A stretch of 54,036 bases of DNA from Chloroflexi bacterium 54-19 (GTDB taxonomy: Bacteria; Chloroflexota; Chloroflexia; Chloroheliales; Chloroheliaceae), in the NCBI GenBank assembly GCA_001898225.1, contig MKTJ01000067.1:1-54036 (forward strand), written 5' to 3'. The notes below the pieces were generated by a model. The model did no database searches and was not told the origin of the DNA. It saw nothing but the letters and a program-made list of their open reading frames with translations. Below, in pieces: positions 1 through 6,367 of the stretch. Numbering within the stretch: the first letter of the stretch is position 1; each line of letters begins with the position of its first letter. A program made the position numbers and the translations under genes.

Positions 1-749
1 TTGGTGGGCACAGCCAGGGTGGAAATGACATCCCCGGCAGCCTGGGCCGTCGAATTGGGCGTGCTCAGGACGGTTAAGGCGAGGGTAGCGGCCATCACGC
101 TCAAGACAAAGACACCGAGCAGGGCAAAAGCGCGGCGCGTCTTAAAGGCCGCGATAAAGGACGCCTTCGTCATTCTGGGGCGACGGGCCAGGATGGTGTC
201 AACGAATTTGAGGTGACCGAGCGAGTAGAGTTTCGACAGGACTACCACTACGAAGAAGAGCCAGGCGAAGAAAATGCCTGAAAAGATATAACCGATAGTT
301 CGGCGAAATTCGACGCTCATACCCAACGCCAAAACGTTCTTATCGGCGCTATGGACGTGCCAGGCCAGGTTATAGTGTTCGCCCTTGTAGACCACGCTCA
401 GGTTATGGTCGTGCAGCATCACATCGCTAAAATAAACCACCCCGTTAGCGTCGGCCTGGGCTTGCTGCTCGTTATTGAGGACCGCGACCGCGTTCGAGGC
501 CGGGGCACCATCGTCGGTCAGCAGGGTGACTTTATCGACCATGAACATGGTCATTGGAATATTGCTCTTGGTGTGCAAGAGCGGGTCTACCGGGGTAGAG
601 GGTATCATGAACCAGATAGCGGCGGCGCCCAACGCCAGGGCAACCCCGGCCAGCATCAGGTACGCCAGGAAAAACCGAAACTTGGAAAATATAGAAGATA
701 ATACCGGGATAGAAAATTTATGGGCAGAAACTGCAGGGGTGCTTTTCAC
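1..749 (-). CDS. Membrane-anchored protein, N-terminal part (runs off left edge)
   Basis: The reading frame is open from a GTG start to the window edge (249 codons). The start is set by a strong ribosome binding site, GGAGGT, seven bases upstream at 757-762. The protein has a first membrane segment at about residues 27-48. A short soluble domain at about 60-150 resembles carboxypeptidase-regulatory or Ig-like folds, with a motif reading VVYFSDVMLHDHNLSV. A second hydrophobic segment lies at about 154-175 and a third at about 208-232, after which the chain leaves the cell or the window. The function is not recognised. The gene sits directly behind a c-di-GMP riboswitch, so it belongs to the c-di-GMP response, consistent with a role at the cell surface. 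Confidence 0.8.
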   Translation of the reverse strand, partial: MKSTPAVSAHKFSIPVLSSIFSKFRFFLAYLMLAGVALALGAAAIWFMIPSTPVDPLLHTKSNIPMTMFMVDKVTLLTDDGAPASNAVAVLNNEQQAQADANGVVYFSDVMLHDHNLSVVYKGEHYNLAWHVHSADKNVLALGMSVEFRRTIGYIFSGIFFAWLFFVVVVLSKLYSLGHLKFVDTILARRPRMTKASFIAAFKTRRAFALLGVFVLSVMAATLALTVLSTPNSTAQAAGDVISTLAVPT

Positions 750-756
750 TTGTTTG

Positions 757-806
757 ACCTCCATAGTAAAACGAGCCCCGGAGGTACAAACCAACCTTTG
801 TACCTC
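757..806 (-). promoter_or_regulatory. Riboswitch expression platform: hairpin and anti-Shine-Dalgarno
   Basis: In the transcript, a perfect 10-bp hairpin (GAGGTACAAA with TTTGTACCTC, 781-806) lies between the c-di-GMP aptamer and the start codon. Its 3' arm continues into ACCTCC (780-785), which is exactly complementary to the Shine-Dalgarno GGAGGT at 757-762. The 5' arm overlaps the TGAGG that closes aptamer helix P1. The pairings are mutually exclusive: with ligand, P1 takes TGAGG and frees ACCTCC to mask the ribosome binding site. Without ligand the hairpin forms and the site stays open. This predicts translational repression by c-di-GMP; the logic is inferred from pairing only. Confidence 0.7.
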
Positions 807-885
807 AGGTAACCTGGCTGACTCAGCGGAGTGAGTTCCATGGCTTTGCGTCCCAGTCTCGCGACTGGTTTGCCTTTTTCTGAAG
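803..885 (-). ncRNA. Cyclic-di-GMP class I riboswitch aptamer (GEMM-I)
   Basis: The minus-strand RNA carries the conserved GEMM-I blocks in order. GGCAAACC is followed by a stem capped by a GCGA (GNRA) tetraloop (CCAGTC/GACTGG). Then come the invariant GGGACGCAAAGCC and a second arm with ACTCA/TGAGT pairing, and the aptamer ends with the conserved GGTTACC. P1 can form between CTTCA (881-885) and TGAGG (803-807). This family binds cyclic di-GMP and controls biofilm, motility and surface genes. It precedes the truncated membrane-protein gene by about 50 bases. Confidence 0.95.
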
Positions 886-1270
886 ATAGAAATCGAAGGG
901 ACTATAAACTAACCAAAATAACCTAAGAAAAGTATGTTACCTTTAAATTAAGCAGTCGAGTTGTTTAATACACATATATCATTAACGGAATGCTTCCCAC
1001 CGATAGTTTATCCGGTTTCCAAATGTTTACACTAGCATATTATTCCTAGTCAATTTAGCTCAAAAAATTGCTAAAAAGCCTAGGAGTACCATATTTTTTT
1101 ATTCTTAATAATGAGCTTAAGGCTAAATTATGGGGTAAAGTGCCAGGCCTTTCAGGAGTATAACCCACCTGGATGGCCCGGTCATGGGACGCTAAAGAAG
1201 TTTAGCGGCAGGGTAAAAGTTCGCCGGCAGAAAAATCTTAATAACAATTTAATAACATTTGGCGGGAGGT
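886..1270. other. Intergenic region upstream of the riboswitch
   Basis: This AT-rich gap lies between the stop of the small membrane-protein gene at 1271 and the riboswitch. It must contain the promoter for the riboswitch transcript on the minus strand. A weak candidate is TCGACT followed 17 bases later by CATACT, near 925-955. No gene is supported here. Confidence 0.4.
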
Positions 1271-1888
1271 TTAGCGCAGCAGCCAGGCTACAAAACCGAC
1301 TACCAGCGTCAGGACCGAAGCCAGCCCACCCCATAGCAGGACGTTTATAAAGAGTAAACTTGAGAAGCGTTCGCGCCGCCACTGGTCACGCCGGATAGCC
1401 GCCGAAGGATTGCGGCGAAGCAGCCGTTTGACCGAGCCGTTCCAGATGACACTGAGCATGTCATGGACATACAGGTAGTAAATAAAGGCGAAAATAGTGG
1501 CATAGGCGTAGAAAGTAACCGTTAAAATCCCGATCCGGACCAGAATCCTGGAGAGGGTTGGCTCGGTTAAGGTCGGTACGAACACATAAATGAACCGCAA
1601 AGTCTGGATACACAGCGCCATGGTGAGCGAGGTAACGCTCAGGACCAGGGCGGTGCGGTAAATTATCCTGATTCTGGGTCTATCGCAGTAATTGTAGATA
1701 GCCTGGCAGACAACCAGGAAAAAGAGGCACAGGAGGAGGGCTAAAAGGGCATAATTTAACCGGTCGAGGAAAAAAGTGCGATAAGCAAAGAAGCCGGTCA
1801 GAAAAAGTAATACAAAATTGTATTTGATAAACTGAAAGAGCGTTACAAACCCGTATTTAATACCTTTGAATACTATGACCTGGTCCAT
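1271..1888 (-). CDS. Multi-spanning membrane protein of unknown function
   Basis: This 205-residue protein starts at ATG 1888 and is strongly hydrophobic, with about five predicted membrane segments (roughly residues 15-35, 45-65, 78-98, 115-140 and 178-203). A basic cytoplasmic loop lies between the last two (about 150-175, rich in Arg). I do not recognise a family or any catalytic motif. It stands alone between the riboswitch-controlled gene and the divergent initiating transferase at 2406. It could be an accessory envelope protein of the polysaccharide locus, but nothing in the sequence proves this. Confidence 0.75.
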   Translation of the reverse strand: MDQVIVFKGIKYGFVTLFQFIKYNFVLLFLTGFFAYRTFFLDRLNYALLALLLCLFFLVVCQAIYNYCDRPRIRIIYRTALVLSVTSLTMALCIQTLRFIYVFVPTLTEPTLSRILVRIGILTVTFYAYATIFAFIYYLYVHDMLSVIWNGSVKRLLRRNPSAAIRRDQWRRERFSSLLFINVLLWGGLASVLTLVVGFVAWLLR

Positions 1889-2030
1889 CTCAAAACCTTT
1901 ACATTCTGCTACTATTTAAGACTGTTATTATACCCTTTTATATATAATCTAGCATAAAAATATATAAATGCAACCCGTTGAAGATTAACAGAATGCTAAA
2001 TATATTACGCTTGTATTAAAAAAAACAAAT

Positions 2031-2046
2031 AGTGTGTGTACACACT
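2031..2046. promoter_or_regulatory. Candidate operator with AGTGTGTGTACAC motif
   Basis: The 16 bases AGTGTGTGTACACACT contain a perfect 12-bp palindrome. The first 13 bases recur exactly at 15898-15910, upstream of the leftward EPS operon. A shared site before two divergent EPS transcription units suggests a common regulator, perhaps the response regulator encoded at 16279, but binding is inferred. Confidence 0.4.
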
Positions 2047-2323
2047 AGCCCGGTTATTAAATCGCTATTAAAATGTCCTTAGACAAAAGTACTATGCAGG
2101 TACTTGGAACGGTATTATTGGGGTTAATTCCTCCGTACAAAACGGAACGCACACGATTTCAATGTAGACTATAACCCCCTTATTAATAAACTTAATTTTT
2201 GGGAAAATTACACCGTTTGTAATTTTCTGATAGCTCACCAAATATAATGGTTTTGCCCGTTTATTATCTGGTAAGAATCCCTCTAATTTTAAGTTGGTTT
2301 GTGAAGATAGGTTAAATGTAGGG

Positions 2324-2355
2324 AATAAGGGCTCTCGGCTCTGGGAGCCCTTATT
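2324..2355 (+). terminator. Leader hairpin (possible attenuator) before the initiating transferase
   Basis: A perfect 11-bp stem (AATAAGGGCTC, ten-base loop, GAGCCCTTATT) is followed by TTATAC, about 50 bases before the TTG start at 2406. No plus-strand gene ends here, so it lies in the leader of the EPS transcript. It may work as an attenuator or antitermination target. It could also be a terminator for a short upstream transcript. Confidence 0.55.
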
Positions 2356-2405
2356 TATACAAGCTCTTATTATGTTGCTTAATTCGTGTAAAGGGTGAGT
2401 GCAAG

Positions 2406-3527
2406 TTGAACTACATAGACCAAAATCCTAAAATTGAGTTAGAGATTAGTACCTATTCCAACACCAATATCCCGTTACCGACCCAGGTTCAATCCTTTGC
2501 CAGAACAGCCGGTTCAATTAACTACGTCCGCTTACTCTTTGACTTTGGTCTTGTCTACGTCGCCTTCCTGTTGAGCTACTATCTCCGGTTTAACCAGTTT
2601 AACTATGATAACAGTATGGCCGGCCCGGATACCCTGGCGCCCTATCTCGGTTTAGACCTAATCTACAGCGGTATTACCGTCCTAATGCTTGGGTTAACCC
2701 GCAAATTCCTGCTGTTCAACAAGAACGCCTTCGTTAAGGAAATCTTGCTGGCCGCCGCGGTCGTCATGACCAGTATCGTGGTTATTACCTTGTTGCAGCT
2801 TCTCGCCCAGGCACCCCTCTTTTTCTCGCGGCTGGTCTTTATCTTCCTGGCTCCCGTGACCTGGCTATTGCTGTTCGGTGAAATTGCCACCGTAAGCGTA
2901 TTAAAAGACCGGGCCAAGGCCGGTGTCGTCCAGTACGCTGTCAAACGAGCGGTAGATATAGCGGCCTCCGCAGCGTTACTGCTGGTACTTGGTATTCCTT
3001 TATTGGCTATCGCGCTGGCGATAAAACTCGACTCTAAAGGGCCGGTTATCTTCCGGCAAACCAGGGTCGGCAAGAACGGCAAACCTTTCACCTTTCTCAA
3101 GTTCCGCTCGATGCATACCGACGCGGACCAGCGGTTGGCCCAACTGATGGAGTTCAACGAAACCGAAGGCGCTACCTTTAAAATGAAAAATGACCCGCGC
3201 GTTACCAGAGTGGGCCGGTTTCTAAGACGCTCCAGCATGGACGAACTGCCCCAGTTGCTCAACATCCTCTACGGTCACATGAGCCTGGTCGGTCCCCGGC
3301 CCGGTCTTCCCCGCGAGGTTAAAAACTACCAGGAATGGCAGTACCGGCGGTTGAGCGTTACACCGGGTCTTACCGGGTTATGGCAGGTCAGTGGCCGCAG
3401 TTCGGTCAGCTTTGAAACTATGACCAAACTCGACATCTATTATGTGGAGAATTGGTCTCTCTGGCTCGATTTCAAAATCCTGCTTAAGACGATAAAGGCC
3501 GTTGCAACCGGTCATGGAGCTTATTAA
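2406..3527 (+). CDS. Initiating undecaprenyl-phosphate glycosyl-1-phosphate transferase
   Basis: This polyisoprenyl-phosphate hexose-1-phosphate transferase should load the first sugar phosphate onto undecaprenyl phosphate at the inner membrane face. Membrane segments lie at about residues 41-60, 82-97, 112-134, 140-160 and 184-207. The bacterial sugar-transferase domain follows: KRAVDI (180-185), GPVIFRQTRVG (212-222), DELPQLLNIL (279-288), SLVGPRP (293-299) and PGLTGLWQVSGRS (320-332). At 373 residues it is shorter than the usual 450-480, because the Rossmann-like domain normally between the fourth and fifth membrane helices is missing. TTG start with AAGGGTGAG upstream. It is the first gene of the EPS locus and is followed by a terminator. 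Confidence 0.92.
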   Translation: MNYIDQNPKIELEISTYSNTNIPLPTQVQSFARTAGSINYVRLLFDFGLVYVAFLLSYYLRFNQFNYDNSMAGPDTLAPYLGLDLIYSGITVLMLGLTRKFLLFNKNAFVKEILLAAAVVMTSIVVITLLQLLAQAPLFFSRLVFIFLAPVTWLLLFGEIATVSVLKDRAKAGVVQYAVKRAVDIAASAALLLVLGIPLLAIALAIKLDSKGPVIFRQTRVGKNGKPFTFLKFRSMHTDADQRLAQLMEFNETEGATFKMKNDPRVTRVGRFLRRSSMDELPQLLNILYGHMSLVGPRPGLPREVKNYQEWQYRRLSVTPGLTGLWQVSGRSSVSFETMTKLDIYYVENWSLWLDFKILLKTIKAVATGHGAY

Positions 3528-3563
3528 AAGGTTGCGCCATCTCGAAAAACACGTATTATTACG

Positions 3564-3594
3564 ATGCCGGTACTCCTACCGGCATTTGGATTTT
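3564..3594 (+). terminator. Rho-independent terminator after the initiating transferase
   Basis: An 8-bp GC-rich stem (ATGCCGGT, loop ACTCCT, ACCGGCAT) is followed by TTGGATTTT. It lies 37 bases after the stop codon and ends the 2406 transcript, so the next glycosyltransferase pair probably has its own promoter. Confidence 0.7.
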
Positions 3595-3694
3595 AAGAAC
3601 ACTCCCTATAAAAGGGGTATCGGGTTAAAAAACCGGCCTTAATTCCGCCGGAAACAATTTTTTAAAATCGGACCTTCTAATTTTTCTTCTTTTA

Positions 3695-3725
3695 TTGTCA
3701 AGTAACCGGGTTTTCATGATATGAT
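3695..3725 (+). promoter_or_regulatory. Possible promoter for the 3813-5030 glycosyltransferase pair
   Basis: TTGTCA (3695-3700) and TATGAT (3720-3725) are each one base from consensus but are 19 bases apart, wider than ideal. The position, between a terminator and the next start codon, makes a promoter likely here. Confidence 0.35.
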
Positions 3726-3812
3726 ACTAGCAGTTTGGCTTGTTCCTGGGTTAGAAATATTTCGTCAAGTCTCAGTCAACGACCTACTCATGATTAAGAT
3801 AGCAGGATAAAA

Positions 3813-5057
3813 GTGAAAGAAACAAGACCTGGCTCCGGCAACAACCCAGTTTTGATGCTGGTTAACGCGGAAACCACTGGCCGTACCGACCTGGCGGCCA
3901 ACCGCTCCGAACAAAGATTGACCGATTATGCCGCTTTGAAAGCGGAATTGCACGCCGATATAGTCGACCGTGACACCATCAATGCCAAGAGATGGTCTCG
4001 CCTTGTCCGTAAGTTTGGGGGCACCAGCACCGCCCTGGCCGCAGTCGCCTGGACCCGACGCAACCGCTACAAAATATTTTATAGTGACGCCGAAAATAAC
4101 GGCTTAATCCTGGCCCTTCTTTTCAAATTAACCTTCACCAAACGACCTCTTTTTCTAATCGGGCACTGGGTCACACCGGCTAAAAAAATCCGGCTGATAA
4201 AAATGCTGCGCCTCTACAAAAACTTTACGACTATCTTCCTGCATTCCAGCGAACAATTTAAAAGGGTCATTGATGAAAAGCTGATACCGGCGAACAAGGT
4301 CAAAATGCTGCCCTACCAGGTGGATACCGAGTTCTGGAAGCCTGAAAACGCCCAGCCGCAACCTGCCGGGGCGGAGCCCTATATTTGCGCGGCGGGGCTT
4401 GAATTCCGGGATTACGCCACCCTTTTAGAGGCCATCAAAAACGTGCCGGTCAAAGTTAAAATCGGAGCAGCCAGCAACTGGTCCAAGCGTAAGGTTAATA
4501 TTTTGAGCGGCCAGCTACCGGAAAACGTCGAGGTAAAATCGTATAATTACCGGGAGTTGCGCGACCTTTACGCCGGGAGCCGCTTCGTGGTAGTGCCGCT
4601 GGTCGACGTGGATTTTCAGGCCGGCATCACCGGGATTCTGGAAGCCATGGCTATGGGGAAATCCGTTATCGTGAGCCGGAGCCAGGGCCAGGGCGATACC
4701 GTGATAGACCGCCGCAAAACCACCCGCACCGGCAGCCCGCTTCCGACCGTAGGCAACCTGAAAGAGTTTTTTGGCGATTACGTGGAAGATGATAATATCG
4801 GCCAGACCGGGTTTTACGTGACGCCGGGAGACGTCGGCGAAATGAACCGGGCCATCACCTACCTAGTAAATAACCCGGAACGGGCCGACGAAATGGGACG
4901 GCAAGGCCGTAAAATGGTAACCTCACTTATGCGGGTGGACCAGTTCGCCCAGCGGATTCGCCAGGTAATCGAAAAAGAGACCGGTATTCAACTAAGAACT
5001 ATTCGACCGGCTGTGAAAGACGAGGAAAAATGCGAGCCAAGCAGTTTACTTTCTTAA
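3813..5057 (+). CDS. GT4-like glycosyltransferase
   Basis: This 414-residue protein looks like a GT-B fold glycosyltransferase acting in the cytoplasm on the lipid-linked EPS repeat unit. The C-terminal half has the nucleotide-sugar side: YICAAGLEFRDYATLLEAI (about 193-211), VVPLVDVDFQAGITGILEAMAMGKSVIVS (about 260-288, with the Glu of the EX7E-like motif) and GFYVTPGD (about 333-340). The donor sugar cannot be read. Start GTG 3813 is preceded by AGGA at 3804; an upstream ATG runs into a stop. Its end overlaps the start of the next gene by 28 bases, so the two are translationally coupled. Confidence 0.85.
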   Translation: MKETRPGSGNNPVLMLVNAETTGRTDLAANRSEQRLTDYAALKAELHADIVDRDTINAKRWSRLVRKFGGTSTALAAVAWTRRNRYKIFYSDAENNGLILALLFKLTFTKRPLFLIGHWVTPAKKIRLIKMLRLYKNFTTIFLHSSEQFKRVIDEKLIPANKVKMLPYQVDTEFWKPENAQPQPAGAEPYICAAGLEFRDYATLLEAIKNVPVKVKIGAASNWSKRKVNILSGQLPENVEVKSYNYRELRDLYAGSRFVVVPLVDVDFQAGITGILEAMAMGKSVIVSRSQGQGDTVIDRRKTTRTGSPLPTVGNLKEFFGDYVEDDNIGQTGFYVTPGDVGEMNRAITYLVNNPERADEMGRQGRKMVTSLMRVDQFAQRIRQVIEKETGIQLRTIRPAVKDEEKCEPSSLLS

Positions 5058-6145
5058 TGGAGCAGACGCTGGGGCATATACCATTTTCCCAGAACTTACG
5101 AAAAGCGTTCGATAACGATGAGACGGTCCAGGTTAACTGGCTTAAAGTAGAATTCCCGCCCCAGTTCCTGGTCGAGAAACTGCCGGTCATTCGCAACAAC
5201 TGGTCCTTGCGGAGCAGTCTTAAAGCTCGCAAACTCTTAAAGCAGCAGAACAAGCTGACCGGCAAACCGGGCCTTTATTTCTTCCACACCCAGGTCATTT
5301 CGCTTCTTTCGGCGGGCTGGCTGTGGGATAAAGTGCCGGTTATTATCTCACTCGACGCCACACCGCTAAATTATGACCGGGTGGGGCTGGCCTACGGGCA
5401 CCGCCAGGGCAACGCCCTTCTTGAGAAATTCAAATTCTGGCTGAACCGGCGGGCTTTCCAGAAAGCCTCCCAACTCGTAACCTGGTCCGAATGGGCCAAA
5501 CTTTCACTGGTGGAAGATTATGGGATTTCACCTGCCAAGGTAGAGGTGATTGCCCCAGGCACGAACCTGACCTTCTGGGAGAAACAGGCCACCCATGCAG
5601 CCGCGCTTACACCTGGTGATGCGGAGAAACCGGAAAAACTGGTTTTACTGTTTGTGGGAGGCGATTTCGAGCGTAAAGGCGGTAAGCTTCTTTACGAGGT
5701 CTTCCAGAAAAGTCTCTCCGACCGTTACGAGTTGCACCTTATAACCAAAGAAAAACTCGCGCCTGCTGACGGGGTCTTCGTTTACAATAATGTAGCGCCG
5801 AACAGCCCGGCCATCCAGGAACTATTCAGCAAGGCCACAGTCTTTGTCCTACCTACCGAAGGCGATTGTCTGCCGGTAGCTATTACCGAGGCTATGGCAG
5901 CCAGTCTACCGGTAGTATCAACCGAGGTAGGAGCCATTAACGAAGCCGTAGTGGACGGCGAAAATGGCTTTTTAATCAAACCGGGCGACGGTGAAGCCTT
6001 AACAAGGGTTTTAACGCGGTTGGCGGACGAGCCGGAATTGCGGCGCGTGATGGGTGAGAACAGCCGGAAAAAGGCTGAAGCTCTCTTTGACGCGGCCAAA
6101 AACGGCCAACGCTTACTCGAAATTTGCAAAAGACTGGCGGGATAA
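5030..6145 (+). CDS. Glycosyltransferase family 4
   Basis: This 371-residue GT-B glycosyltransferase probably adds a sugar to the growing EPS repeat unit. Typical GT4 signatures are an N-terminal acceptor domain (HTQVISLLSAGWLWDKVPVI), the donor-side motif VLLFVGGDFERKGGKLLYEV (about 209-228), then FVLPTEGDCLPVAITEAMAASLP (EX7E, about 271-293) and NGFLIKPGD (about 310-318). ATG 5030 has GAGGAAAA directly upstream and overlaps the previous gene. The two probably act in sequence. A 220-base AT-rich gap follows before the beta-helix gene. Confidence 0.9.
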   Translation: MRAKQFTFLMEQTLGHIPFSQNLRKAFDNDETVQVNWLKVEFPPQFLVEKLPVIRNNWSLRSSLKARKLLKQQNKLTGKPGLYFFHTQVISLLSAGWLWDKVPVIISLDATPLNYDRVGLAYGHRQGNALLEKFKFWLNRRAFQKASQLVTWSEWAKLSLVEDYGISPAKVEVIAPGTNLTFWEKQATHAAALTPGDAEKPEKLVLLFVGGDFERKGGKLLYEVFQKSLSDRYELHLITKEKLAPADGVFVYNNVAPNSPAIQELFSKATVFVLPTEGDCLPVAITEAMAASLPVVSTEVGAINEAVVDGENGFLIKPGDGEALTRVLTRLADEPELRRVMGENSRKKAEALFDAAKNGQRLLEICKRLAG

Positions 6146-6367
6146 CGACCAACACCCCATCTCCAACCTACTACTCCACATCATTACATTATAGTTATCA
6201 TAACCGATTTTCCCATATACGCCTGCCTGTTTCTTATTACTATTATTTTATTAGGGTTAAAATAATCATTATTGTCCGTTATATCTTCAAGGGTTATACT
6301 ATAGCAACCTATCATGCTATGGATATGTTGGAACAAACGAAGCGATAACGACCTGGAAAATTAAGCG

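Larger units (their letters stand above)
1889..2405. other. Divergent regulatory region upstream of the EPS locus
   Basis: This 517-base AT-rich gap separates the minus-strand membrane gene from the first EPS gene. It contains the 12-bp palindrome GTGTGTACACAC (inside 2031-2046), a TATAAT at 2243-2248 without a convincing -35 box, and a strong hairpin just before the coding sequence at 2324-2355. No coding sequence is supported. Confidence 0.5.

Noticed and set aside
1111..1350. 79-codon plus-strand frame
   Set aside because: Overlaps the convincing minus-strand membrane-protein gene and has no family features.
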